DNA from: UBA7236 sp964463165
GTDB lineage: Bacteria; Bacteroidota; Bacteroidia; Chitinophagales; BACL12
Reading direction: 5' to 3'
Length of the DNA: 64,000 nucleotides
NCBI GenBank assembly: GCA_964463165.1
Contig: CAYXBK010000002.1
Coordinates: 62,001-126,000 of the forward strand
Position 1 is the stretch's first letter. The number at the start of each line of letters is the position of its first letter. Below, piece after piece: positions 53,233 to 61,706 of the stretch. The notes beneath the pieces were generated by a model. It did no database searches and had not been told where the DNA came from. It saw nothing but the letters and a program-made list of their open reading frames with translations. Position numbers and translations under genes: made by a program.

Positions 53233-55011
53233 TCAGAAATAATTTAAATAACCAAAATGAATTTTTGCATTTTTAATTTGCACCGGATTATTTTGCTGAG
53301 AACCCAGCGCATAACTGAGTCCGAAAATCCCTGCCTTTGTTTCAAATGAAACTCCTGCTCCGAAACCATAGGGATAATCACGTATGACCGGCGCCGCACT
53401 TTTATCTTCCACATAACCACCATCGAAAAAAACACCTGCATACGAATTTTGTAAAAATAAGAAGCGGTATTCAGCAGTTAAAATATGATAGGTAGATGCC
53501 AGTACGGATTGCTCATCAAATCCACGCAAGAGTGCATTCCCGCCGAGGCGAAATAATTCATTTTCGAGAAGCTGATCATTTACAATTGCACCTCCGCGAG
53601 CCTGCAGCAGTAGCGTATTGCGTTTGAAAGTTGGTATAAATACCCTGAAATTATAATTGTACTGAACGATCAGGGTTTTGAGATCGGTACTGTCGTATAA
53701 ACTGTTGAAATCAAATTCAGGATCAAATGGATCAGTTAAAGATGTGATCGCATTATTTTTTTGAATTGTTTTTGTTCCGGCAGAACCGCCCACCGAAAAA
53801 TCATATCCCTGTAATGGATTGAATTTATAATCAAGATGTTCGAGCACCCAGTTCAGTCCGTACGTTGTATTCGAATTATCAAGTGTGGAAGGTAACGTTT
53901 TGGTGATGAGAATGAAACTCGTATCAAAATCCAGGATCGTGGAATTGTAAAATGAAGTAAATGCCTTTAAATAATTTGATCCCGAAAAATGATAAATAAT
54001 TCCCAGCGACGAACTTCTCTCGAGGAAAGTACTGTCGCGGAGAAATAAATTAAATGCCCCGTCGGCACCAAACGGAATTTTAGGCAGATACGGATACGTA
54101 AGAGAGGTTGTAAATTGTTTGCTCGTACTTTCCAGTTTTGAAAAATAAAGATTGAATATCTCCCCAGCGCCGAAAGCATTTTCGAGATTTAATTTTCCTT
54201 CACCTGTAACAATAATACGCCCCGTTATTTCATTATTCGGCAATACACCGATCAGAAAATCGAAGCGGCTTACTTTTTTTTCATCGAGAAATACAACCAC
54301 TTTTGCTTTGTTTCCCGAGAATTCGATTTGTGTGGGGCGAGTGAGGTTAGCAAATGGAATTTCACGCAATCTTCCATCCAGACCGTTGATGAGGGATTGA
54401 TCATAAATTGCATCAGGATGAATCCCCGTATATTGTTCCAGATAATTTGCAGTGATGGATAAATTTCCTTTTACGATCAAAGTATCGAATTGAATTAAAT
54501 AATTCTTCCGGAAAAATAATTCTGCGGAAATTGCACTGTCCTGCCAAATAATATTTTTCAATCCCGCCACAGCAAACGGATAACCGTTTTCTTCGGCAAA
54601 GCGCAGCATTTTTTTGTAAAGATCCGTTACTTCGTTATATCGGAATATACGTCCTTCAAAATCTTTTTTCTTATAACCTGCATTATTCAAAAAAACAGCA
54701 TCTACATTTGAAACATCCAGATTCGCCCATAAAACAGTTTTACCTTTTTGGAATTCGATGAAGCATGTATCTCCCGATTTTTTTTCGGAATAATTTGCAG
54801 TGAGATAGCCTCTTTCATATAAATAACCAAGCGCTTCCTGTAAAAACCGGCTGGCTTCTGTTCCTGTAATTTCATTTTCTGGGAAGCGCTTTACTGCCGA
54901 TTCTATTTCTTTATCATCTTTATTCTGAATGACAAGCAAACAACTATCCTGCGCTGAAAGCTCGTTCAGCAGGGAAATACAGAAAAGGAGGAAGACGAAT
55001 TGTTTAAACAT
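53233..55011 (-). CDS. BamA/TamA family outer-membrane protein
   Basis: The 592-residue protein has a signal peptide (1-20), two or three POTRA-like modules (about 30-250, including FDTLIVKGNLSITANYLEQYTGI) and a 16-strand-type barrel ending in Tyr-Phe. The barrel contains LLRGFDEQSVLAST (the RGF element of Omp85 loop 6) and VFFDGGYVE. It is shorter than BamA, so probably a TamA-like or specialised Omp85 protein. It starts the unit with DUF4271 and hemD, and is divergent from hemW. Confidence 0.9.
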   Translation of the reverse strand: MFKQFVFLLFCISLLNELSAQDSCLLVIQNKDDKEIESAVKRFPENEITGTEASRFLQEALGYLYERGYLTANYSEKKSGDTCFIEFQKGKTVLWANLDVSNVDAVFLNNAGYKKKDFEGRIFRYNEVTDLYKKMLRFAEENGYPFAVAGLKNIIWQDSAISAELFFRKNYLIQFDTLIVKGNLSITANYLEQYTGIHPDAIYDQSLINGLDGRLREIPFANLTRPTQIEFSGNKAKVVVFLDEKKVSRFDFLIGVLPNNEITGRIIVTGEGKLNLENAFGAGEIFNLYFSKLESTSKQFTTSLTYPYLPKIPFGADGAFNLFLRDSTFLERSSSLGIIYHFSGSNYLKAFTSFYNSTILDFDTSFILITKTLPSTLDNSNTTYGLNWVLEHLDYKFNPLQGYDFSVGGSAGTKTIQKNNAITSLTDPFDPEFDFNSLYDSTDLKTLIVQYNYNFRVFIPTFKRNTLLLQARGGAIVNDQLLENELFRLGGNALLRGFDEQSVLASTYHILTAEYRFLFLQNSYAGVFFDGGYVEDKSAAPVIRDYPYGFGAGVSFETKAGIFGLSYALGSQQNNPVQIKNAKIHFGYLNYF

Positions 55012-55021
55012 CCGGCGATTG

Positions 55022-55029
55022 CAAATTTA
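55022..55029 (-). promoter_or_regulatory. Candidate -7 box of the BamA-family gene
   Basis: The minus strand reads TAAATTTG, an exact TAnnTTTG match, ending exactly 10 nt before the ATG at 55011. It is four bases from the plus-strand box of hemW and forms an imperfect palindrome with it. Confidence 0.55.
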
Positions 55030-55033
55030 CTGA

Positions 55034-55041
55034 TAGATTTG
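55034..55041 (+). promoter_or_regulatory. Candidate -7 box of hemW
   Basis: TAGATTTG, an exact TAnnTTTG match, ends exactly 10 nt before the hemW ATG at 55052. It mirrors the box of the divergent BamA-family gene. Confidence 0.55.
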
Positions 55042-55051
55042 CAGGCATTTT

Positions 55052-56197
55052 ATGGAGCATAACGCAGAACCGGCCGGCATATATATACATGTTCCTTTTT
55101 GCAAACAAGCCTGCAATTACTGCAATTTTCATTTCTCCACTTCACTGGATCTAAAAACCGACCTGTTGCTTTGCCTTGAAAAAGAAATTATCTCGCGGAA
55201 TAATTATACGGAAGGCAGGAAAATCCAAACGATTTATTTCGGCGGCGGCACACCTTCAATTCTCAAATCTGATAAAATAAAAAACCTGCTTCAAATTATT
55301 TATTCAAATTTTGAAGTGATTGAAAATGCAGAAATAACATTGGAAGCAAATCCCGATGATCTCACAAAAGAAAAATTAATTGAATTAAAAAATGCGGGCA
55401 TCAACCGGTTGAGTATAGGTGTGCAATCATTTTTCGATAAGGAATTAAAATGGATGAACAGAAGCCATAATGCGGAGCAGGCAGAAAATTGTATCCGCAA
55501 CGCAAAAGAAATTGGTTTTGAAAATATCACGATCGATTTAATTTACGGGGTACCCGGATTATCAAATCAGGAATGGAAACAAAATCTCCAAAAAGCAATT
55601 GAATTAAATATCGATCATCTCTCGTGCTATGCATTAACAGTTGAACCGAAAACCGCTTTATATCATCAGATAGAAAAAAATAAATTATCCCCCTTAAATG
55701 AACAACAGGCAGCGGAGCAATTTGAAATTTTAATGGCATTCGCAAAACAAAACGGATTCGAACATTACGAGATCTCGAATTTTGCAAGAGATAAAAAATA
55801 TTCCAAACACAATACATCTTACTGGAAAGGAAACTGGTATCTCGGCATCGGCCCTTCGGCACATTCATTTAACGGCAGTACACGCCAATGGAATATTGCA
55901 AACAATGCGCTTTACATTAAAGCCGTAAATGAAAATGAAGATCCGTCTGAAACAGAAATTCTCACCATTCCGCAACAATACAATGAATTTGTAATGATAT
56001 CACTCCGCACCATGTGGGGACTGGATCTCAATGAAATCAAAAACCGCTTTGGCGAAACATATCTGCATTTAATTCAGAAAGAATCTGCACGTTATATTCA
56101 ATCAGCGGATATTGTTTTAGAAAATGAGAAAATGAAACTTTCCGATAAAGGAAAATTAATTGCGGATAAGATTATCAGTGATTTGTTTTTTATTTGA
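55052..56197 (+). CDS. hemW: Radical SAM heme chaperone HemW
   Basis: HemW is related to the oxygen-independent coproporphyrinogen oxidase HemN, but is thought to deliver heme to target proteins. The radical SAM cluster ligands are Cys17, Cys21 and Cys24 (CKQACNYC). The fourth Cys seen in HemN (CxxxCxxCxC) is absent, since residue 26 is Phe, which favours HemW. IYFGGGTPS and the SAM-binding GVQSF motifs are present. Length is 381 residues. Confidence 0.95.
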   Translation: MEHNAEPAGIYIHVPFCKQACNYCNFHFSTSLDLKTDLLLCLEKEIISRNNYTEGRKIQTIYFGGGTPSILKSDKIKNLLQIIYSNFEVIENAEITLEANPDDLTKEKLIELKNAGINRLSIGVQSFFDKELKWMNRSHNAEQAENCIRNAKEIGFENITIDLIYGVPGLSNQEWKQNLQKAIELNIDHLSCYALTVEPKTALYHQIEKNKLSPLNEQQAAEQFEILMAFAKQNGFEHYEISNFARDKKYSKHNTSYWKGNWYLGIGPSAHSFNGSTRQWNIANNALYIKAVNENEDPSETEILTIPQQYNEFVMISLRTMWGLDLNEIKNRFGETYLHLIQKESARYIQSADIVLENEKMKLSDKGKLIADKIISDLFFI

Positions 56198-56260
56198 CAT
56201 CTTATTTATAAGCTCCGAAGTAAAAGAGGAGAGGGATGTCTGTTTTAATAAATGCGTCTT

Positions 56261-56328
56261 ATCTCCTTGCTCTCCTTTGCTTAGTGGTTTAATATTTTTT
56301 ACCGCTGAGGAAAGGAGGGAAAGGAGAT
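56261..56328. repeat. Imperfect palindrome (REP-like), 28-nt arms
   Basis: Two 28-nt arms (56261-56288 and 56301-56328) match at 23 positions when one is inverted; three of the five mismatches would be G-U pairs in RNA. The loop is 12 nt and T-rich. It lies in the 216-bp gap after hemW. It could be a terminator for hemW or a repetitive extragenic palindrome; words such as CTCCTTTGC suggest the latter. Confidence 0.7.
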
Positions 56329-56413
56329 TTATAACATTTTCTATTTAAGAATATCTAGGAAGCATAATTTATCATTATAGAAATACAATCTTTAATACTT
56401 ACTCGAGACAAAT

Positions 56414-57100
56414 TCAAATATATCCGTAGTAACTCAATATTTTAAAATTCACTATATACTCCTCCGTTAATGTTAAATTATTCATAGCAGGAAATACAAC
56501 AGGATATTCAAGAAAATATTTGATGGACTCCTTGTTCCCGTTCAGGATTGAGTACATAAGTTCATAGTTTAATAATAGAATTTTACCACAATCTTCGTAA
56601 GAAACATTTTCAGCAACTCCTGTAAAAGCGGGGTTAATTTTATATTTCTCATACGATTGAATTGTTCTTTTCACATCATTCTCATTCCATTCAAAATCAA
56701 ATTTAATATTGCTATTCACAAAAAGATGTATGCAGTCATTGGGCAAATACGCTACTGATAATTCTAATATTTTTGAGTTAACATAAGAGGAATCTATACC
56801 ATTTAACGGAAGATTCGTAAAAGCCACAATATTGAATTGCGTGGAGCTTATTTTTTCAATTAATAAATAAGACTCAGCAACACCCCAGTCAAAGACAATG
56901 GTATTTAAAACGGTGTCGAATAGAGTAATCTCAGTGATTTTAACCGATTCAATACTTTCATCTTCAAAAAATGAATTTAAGTCAGGAGAAAGGTTACGAA
57001 TTGTTAGATCGCTAATATTATTATGATAATCTTGGGCATCAACATGTGTTTGAACACAAAAAATGTATAAGATAATAATAAAATAAAATGGCTTTAGCAT
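56414..57100 (-). CDS. Small exported protein of unknown function
   Basis: I do not recognise this 228-residue protein. A signal peptide (1-22, ending VDA before Q) is clear. The rest is rich in Asn, Ile and Ser with short predicted strands, has the motif PNDCIHLFVNSNIKF and ends YYGYI. It looks more AT-rich than its neighbours and has a long AT-rich upstream region. It stands alone between hemW and an S9 peptidase, so it may be an accessory gene. Confidence 0.7.
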   Translation of the reverse strand: MLKPFYFIIILYIFCVQTHVDAQDYHNNISDLTIRNLSPDLNSFFEDESIESVKITEITLFDTVLNTIVFDWGVAESYLLIEKISSTQFNIVAFTNLPLNGIDSSYVNSKILELSVAYLPNDCIHLFVNSNIKFDFEWNENDVKRTIQSYEKYKINPAFTGVAENVSYEDCGKILLLNYELMYSILNGNKESIKYFLEYPVVFPAMNNLTLTEEYIVNFKILSYYGYI

Positions 57101-57140
57101 ACTATTGCTGTTCTAAATTGCCTTGTTTAACACCTATAAT

Positions 57141-57148
57141 CAAAATTA
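57141..57148 (-). promoter_or_regulatory. Candidate -7 box for the small exported protein gene at 57100
   Basis: The minus strand reads TAATTTTG, an exact TAnnTTTG match, 40 nt before the ATG. Confidence 0.4.
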
Positions 57149-57193
57149 CACATAGTGAATAACGATTAAACAATGTATTTAATTGGGATATCA

Positions 57194-59194
57194 TCAAGGC
57201 AACTCCTTCTCACCTAAATGCTCCTCCAAAAATCCCATCATGGCTTTATAAAATTCGAGCCGGTTTTCTTCAAGACGGAAACCGTGCCCTTCATTTTCTT
57301 TCAGCATATACACTACTTCCACATTTCTGCTGCGCAGTGCATCCACCATCTGATCGGATTCATTTTTATTTACCCGCGGATCATTTGCTCCCTGCGCAAT
57401 AAATAAAGGAATTTTAATGTTTTCCGCATGAAAAACAGGTGAGACTTCATGCAATAAAATACTGTCGCGAACCGGGTGGCCGATCATTTCAAACATCATT
57501 TCTTTTTCAGGTTCCCAGTAAGAAGGTAAATTATTTAAGAGCATAAATAAATTGGACGGGCCTACATAATCAATTGCACATGTATAGAGATCGGGTGTAA
57601 ATGTTGCGCCGGCCAATGCCGCGAAACCTCCATAGGAAGAACCATAAATTGCGATGCGGTTTTTATCTGCAATTCCATTTTCAATTAACCAGTTCACACC
57701 ATCGGTAATATCATCCTGCATGGTGCGCCCCCATTGTTTAAATCCGAGTACCGCGAAATTTTTTCCATAACCCCACGAACCGCGGAAATTAATTTGCAAT
57801 ACTGCATATCCCCTGCTCGCCAATAATTGCACATCGGCCCTGTAACCCCAATAATCGCGGGCCATGGGGCCGCCATGCACGAGTACAACAACCGGTAAAT
57901 TAAGTGGAGATGCATCTTTGGGTATGGTTAAATAGCCGTTTAATTGAATACCATCCCTTGATGTAAATGCAACAGGTTTCATCGGCGACATCTGTCCCGG
58001 ATCGATTCTCGGATTAATTGCTCCGAGATCCGTAATGGCATTTGTTTCCGTATTAAATAAATAAGATGAACCTGGTGTTAAATCATTAAATGTCCGCACA
58101 ACAATTTTCTTTCCGTCATCGCTGTATGAATTAAAATAAATATCAAATCCCGGAAATTGTTTTTGTAATTTATCATATGCCTGCGCAAGCGAATCATCAA
58201 AAAATACGAGATGTTTTTTATCTGTTGCAAAATAAGCCAAAGTGAGATGATGTTTTTTCGGAGAATGCTCGGCATACATCACATCTACATCCGGATGTTC
58301 GAGAATTACCGTGGGGTTATAAGGATCTTTCGGGTCAAGTTTAATTAAAGCTGCTTTATCGCGATTTAAATTTGATAATGCATAGATCATTTCATCATGC
58401 TCATCAAAAAACAAAGGTTCGAGCATATCTTTCCAGTCGCTCACCAATATTGATCTGAATCTTTCATTTTCAGTTTCGCGATATAATAAATGTGTTTTTG
58501 TTCCTTTCTCCACACTTACCGCCATGCGCAATTTTCCTTTATTGTCTACTTTCCACGTGGTGACCGGGTTTGCCATGTCTTTATTTTCGGCAAGCTGTTC
58601 CATTTTACCTGTTTTAATATTCAGGCGGTACGGTTCAAACATGGCGGGATTATTTTTATTCATGGCCACAATGATCTCATCCGGAAAATCTCTTAATTCA
58701 TCAATTATTTCGATGCGTACATTTGGAAAAGGTGTGAGTTCTCTTCTGTTTGATCCGTCTTTTTCAATTGCAAATAATTTATAATTTTCATCTCCTCCTG
58801 AATCTTTGATATAAACAAGTGTATTATTGTTTTTCCAGAAATAATTATAAATATCACGATCTGTTTCAGAAGTTACACGCACAGCTTCTGTTTTTCCGTC
58901 GGCCGGCTGCATATAAATATTTTGACGGGATTCATAAGGGCCAAGGTAGGAAATGGAATTACCGTCAGGTGAAATACAAAATGCAGTTTTCTCAGGATTT
59001 TTAAAAAAATCTTCTGCCGGAATTGTTCCTTTGTCCTGTTGAATAAGCCGGGCAATTTGCGCTTTATCATCTACTGCGATCTTTGCTTTTTCTTTTTTGC
59101 AGGTAAATGATGAAGTACATAAAAATACCAGCACAGCCATGCAGATCATGGCGTTTCTGTAACGCATAATTTCTTTGTGTTTTAATCCGGGCAT
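57194..59194 (-). CDS. Exported S9 family prolyl oligopeptidase (acylaminoacyl/dipeptidyl peptidase type)
   Basis: The N-terminal signal has a Cys at about residue 31 (FTCKK), possibly a lipoprotein attachment site. A seven-bladed propeller (about 60-400) precedes the alpha/beta-hydrolase domain (about 410-660). The catalytic triad is visible: Ser in YGSSYGGFAAL, Asp in GANDPRV and His in NEGHGF. HGGPMARDYWGY supplies the oxyanion hole. It should cleave peptides in the periplasm. The ATG at 59194 or the later one (MRYRNAM) could be used. Confidence 0.94.
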   Translation of the reverse strand: MPGLKHKEIMRYRNAMICMAVLVFLCTSSFTCKKEKAKIAVDDKAQIARLIQQDKGTIPAEDFFKNPEKTAFCISPDGNSISYLGPYESRQNIYMQPADGKTEAVRVTSETDRDIYNYFWKNNNTLVYIKDSGGDENYKLFAIEKDGSNRRELTPFPNVRIEIIDELRDFPDEIIVAMNKNNPAMFEPYRLNIKTGKMEQLAENKDMANPVTTWKVDNKGKLRMAVSVEKGTKTHLLYRETENERFRSILVSDWKDMLEPLFFDEHDEMIYALSNLNRDKAALIKLDPKDPYNPTVILEHPDVDVMYAEHSPKKHHLTLAYFATDKKHLVFFDDSLAQAYDKLQKQFPGFDIYFNSYSDDGKKIVVRTFNDLTPGSSYLFNTETNAITDLGAINPRIDPGQMSPMKPVAFTSRDGIQLNGYLTIPKDASPLNLPVVVLVHGGPMARDYWGYRADVQLLASRGYAVLQINFRGSWGYGKNFAVLGFKQWGRTMQDDITDGVNWLIENGIADKNRIAIYGSSYGGFAALAGATFTPDLYTCAIDYVGPSNLFMLLNNLPSYWEPEKEMMFEMIGHPVRDSILLHEVSPVFHAENIKIPLFIAQGANDPRVNKNESDQMVDALRSRNVEVVYMLKENEGHGFRLEENRLEFYKAMMGFLEEHLGEKELP

Positions 59195-59207
59195 TTGGTC
59201 AACTCAT

Positions 59208-59215
59208 CAAAATTA
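59208..59215 (-). promoter_or_regulatory. Candidate -7 box of the S9 peptidase gene
   Basis: The minus strand reads TAATTTTG, an exact TAnnTTTG match, 13 nt before the ATG at 59194. Confidence 0.5.
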
Positions 59216-59302
59216 CTCTGGTAAACGCAGTATACGGATAGAAAGATTTCCGATATTATAAGTGTTTAACAAGGTTTAACATAGATTGTGTCGCACTGCG
59301 AA

Positions 59303-59337
59303 AATAAAAAAACCCGTCAAACAAACGAATGACGGGT
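59303..59337 (-). terminator. Intrinsic terminator after the TlpA-like gene
   Basis: On the minus strand ACCCGTCA / TGACGGGT pairs with a 10-nt loop and is followed by a seven-base U-run. It lies about 20 bp after the stop of the thioredoxin gene. Confidence 0.9.
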
Positions 59338-59357
59338 CTATAAATTGGATTTTAAAT

Positions 59358-59846
59358 CTATTTTGACAATTCTTTGATCGTGTCTTCCAGCACATATTCA
59401 TCACCTTCAATATAACCGGTATGTTTTTCAACGATCTTGCCGTTTTTATCAGTGATCACCAGAAACGGAACCGATTGTCCGCTTAACATGCGATGGAGGT
59501 CTTTATTGGAATCGAGCAATACGGTATACTCCCAGCCTTGTCCTTCAGCATATGATTTTACGTTTGCCCGGGTTTTACTGTCGTCGATCGAAACAGCTAC
59601 GATCTCCACATTATATTCTTTCTGCCAGTCTGCATAGATCTCTGCAATATTATTGAGCTCCTCTTTACACGGAACACACCAGGTTGCCCAAAAACTGAAA
59701 ATTGTGATCTTTCCATCTCCCGAATATGTCGACATATTGATTTTATTTCCGTTGATATCATAGAGTTCGATATCAGGTAAAGCATCCTGTGCAAAGGTTG
59801 TTGCAGCACAAAAAAATGCAATTAGCAGGAAAAGAATTTTTTTCAT
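59358..59846 (-). CDS. TlpA/ResA-like periplasmic thioredoxin
   Basis: A signal peptide (1-19, ending TFA before Q) leads into a thioredoxin fold. The active site is CVPC at Cys57 and Cys60 (FWATWCVPCKEEL), and the cis-Pro is in GQSVPFLVITD. Length is 162 residues. It should act as a periplasmic disulfide reductase. The Omp28-like protein at 61707 also has a CxxC thioredoxin-like site, and the two genes lie on either side of the DUF6029 gene, which suggests a shared redox or outer-membrane task. Confidence 0.92.
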   Translation of the reverse strand: MKKILFLLIAFFCAATTFAQDALPDIELYDINGNKINMSTYSGDGKITIFSFWATWCVPCKEELNNIAEIYADWQKEYNVEIVAVSIDDSKTRANVKSYAEGQGWEYTVLLDSNKDLHRMLSGQSVPFLVITDKNGKIVEKHTGYIEGDEYVLEDTIKELSK

Positions 59847-59865
59847 CCGTTTGAATTTACGTTTC

Positions 59866-59873
59866 CAAAGATA
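59866..59873 (-). promoter_or_regulatory. Candidate -7 box of the TlpA-like gene
   Basis: The minus strand reads TATCTTTG, an exact TAnnTTTG match, 19 nt before the ATG at 59846. Confidence 0.5.
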
Positions 59874-60012
59874 GCCATAGTTGTCAATATTTATGCCAGC
59901 AAAACCGGGATTGGTTCATCAACAAAATGATTCCTGACATAAAAATGGCAATGCTGTTTTCAATCGCAAAGCTTGCCAAACAGTTCAAAGCAGCTCCTTA
60001 TGAATTTGTAAA

Positions 60013-60047
60013 GACTGACGACTGCCGATTGAAGACTGCAGACCGAT
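60013..60047 (-). repeat. Heptanucleotide array, consensus GAYTGNN (inverse of NNCAGTC), 5 units
   Basis: GACTGAC, GACTGCC, GATTGAA, GACTGCA and GACCGAT lie in register upstream of the DUF6029 gene. On the minus strand the consensus is NNCARTC, the same as the array at 20137-20220. The 14-mer TCGGTCTGCAGTCT occurs in both places in opposite orientation. Confidence 0.85.
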
Positions 60048-60089
60048 TCAAAAGTCGGCGGTTCGAATTAACTTAGCGCCAGATACCCG

Positions 60090-61688
60090 ATGCATATGAA
60101 AAAAATCATTTTACCTGTTCTGCTTCTTGCACTAATAAACCAGTTAAAGGCACAGAGCAGTTTTTCAGGTGACCTGCAATTAAATTCAGAGTTTTATCAG
60201 AGTGATTCAATAATTGGTGCGGTTGGAACGCCGCATTACGACGATTTAAAAAGCGGCGTGGATGCCTGGCTTACCACCTATTACCGGAATGATGCCTGGG
60301 GCCTTGAAGCGGGTTTACGTCTGGATATATTCAATAATTCAAATCTGCATAATCCGGGCACGCCTTATACCGATGCTGGTATCGGCAGATGGTATATCAG
60401 CAAAAAAATTGATGCGCTCACTATTACGGGAGGATATATATATGATCAGTTCGGCAGCGGATTGATTTATCGTGCTTATGAAGAACGGCCGCTCGGAATT
60501 GACAATGCATTATTCGGGCTCGAATTAAAATATCAGTTGGGAGAAAATTGGGAAATAACTGCTATCGGCGGACAACAAAAAGATTTATTTACGAGATATG
60601 CGCCTGTTTTTAAAGGAGTGAATATAGAAGGGATGATCCCGACAAAAAATCAAAATATTGTGATTGCACCGGGTGCTGCTTTTATCAACCGAACAATTGA
60701 TCAGGAAAATATGAATTTAATTGCTTCGCAGATCAACAGTTATGAATTAGAGGACAGGTTTGTTCCAAAATATAATATGTTCGCCGGTTCGATTTATAAC
60801 ACACTCACTGTAAAAGATATTACCTGGTATATTGAATATGCACAAAAAACGCATGAAGCAATTAAAGATATCAACGGGCAATTAATTGATGCAGACGGCC
60901 ATGTATTTTATTCGTCGCTTACTTATTCCACTTCAAAAATCGGGGATGGATTCGGAATTACGGGTCAGTTCAGAACAGTTGATAATTGGGTGATGCGTGT
61001 TTCACCAAATGAAACATTGCTCGACGGTATTTTAGATTATTTACCATCCGTTACAAAACAAAATTCATTGCGCCTCACGGCACGCTACCAGGCGGTTGCG
61101 CAGGAATTGGGAGAAATGGCTTATCAGATAAGCACCACATTTTCTCCGAAAAAAGGATATACAATTAATTTGAATTACAGCAATATTACCGATCCAGATC
61201 AATTGCAATTATTCAGGGAAGTATTTGGAGATTTTGAAATGCGCAAAAGCAAATACAAATTATTATTAGGCGGACAATATATTTTATACAACCAGGAAGT
61301 TTTTGAAAATCATCCTGATATTCCGATGGTGGAAGCAATCACACCATTTGCAGAATTCACATATAAAATCACAAAGAAAAAATCCATTCGCATGGAATTG
61401 CAATATCAGAATTGCGAACAGGATTTCGGATCATGGTTATATGGATTGGTGGAATATAATATTGCACCGAAATGGAGTTTTGCATTGAGTGATATGTGGA
61501 ATTATGACCCCCTGAAAACAGAAAAGGATCTGCATTATTATTCCGTGTTCACAGCATTCACACAAAAATCAACACGCTTTACGTTGAATTATGTAAAACA
61601 AATTGCAGGCATCGTTTGCACCGGTGGTATTTGCCGTTATGAACCCGCATTCAGCGGATTAAAAGCAGGCATGATCGCAACATTTTAA
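60090..61688 (+). CDS. DUF6029 family outer-membrane beta-barrel protein
   Basis: A signal peptide (about 1-22, ending KAQ) is followed by a 500-residue barrel of amphipathic strands, with DUF6029-like segments such as YDQFGSGLIYRAYEERPLG and GVNIEGMIPTK. The end, SGLKAGMIATF, gives the C-terminal aromatic of outer-membrane barrels. Function is unknown. The Omp28-like lipoprotein follows after 18 bp, so the two are probably co-transcribed. TAACTTAG, one mismatch from TAnnTTTG, lies 13 nt before the ATG. Confidence 0.85.
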   Translation: MHMKKIILPVLLLALINQLKAQSSFSGDLQLNSEFYQSDSIIGAVGTPHYDDLKSGVDAWLTTYYRNDAWGLEAGLRLDIFNNSNLHNPGTPYTDAGIGRWYISKKIDALTITGGYIYDQFGSGLIYRAYEERPLGIDNALFGLELKYQLGENWEITAIGGQQKDLFTRYAPVFKGVNIEGMIPTKNQNIVIAPGAAFINRTIDQENMNLIASQINSYELEDRFVPKYNMFAGSIYNTLTVKDITWYIEYAQKTHEAIKDINGQLIDADGHVFYSSLTYSTSKIGDGFGITGQFRTVDNWVMRVSPNETLLDGILDYLPSVTKQNSLRLTARYQAVAQELGEMAYQISTTFSPKKGYTINLNYSNITDPDQLQLFREVFGDFEMRKSKYKLLLGGQYILYNQEVFENHPDIPMVEAITPFAEFTYKITKKKSIRMELQYQNCEQDFGSWLYGLVEYNIAPKWSFALSDMWNYDPLKTEKDLHYYSVFTAFTQKSTRFTLNYVKQIAGIVCTGGICRYEPAFSGLKAGMIATF

Positions 61689-61706
61689 TTTGAAAGAAAA
61701 TATTTT

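Noticed and set aside
59927..60076. A 49-codon open frame upstream of the DUF6029 gene with an amphipathic N-terminus
   Set aside because: Its second half is made of the heptad array and it runs into the promoter region; no family or start signal supports it.
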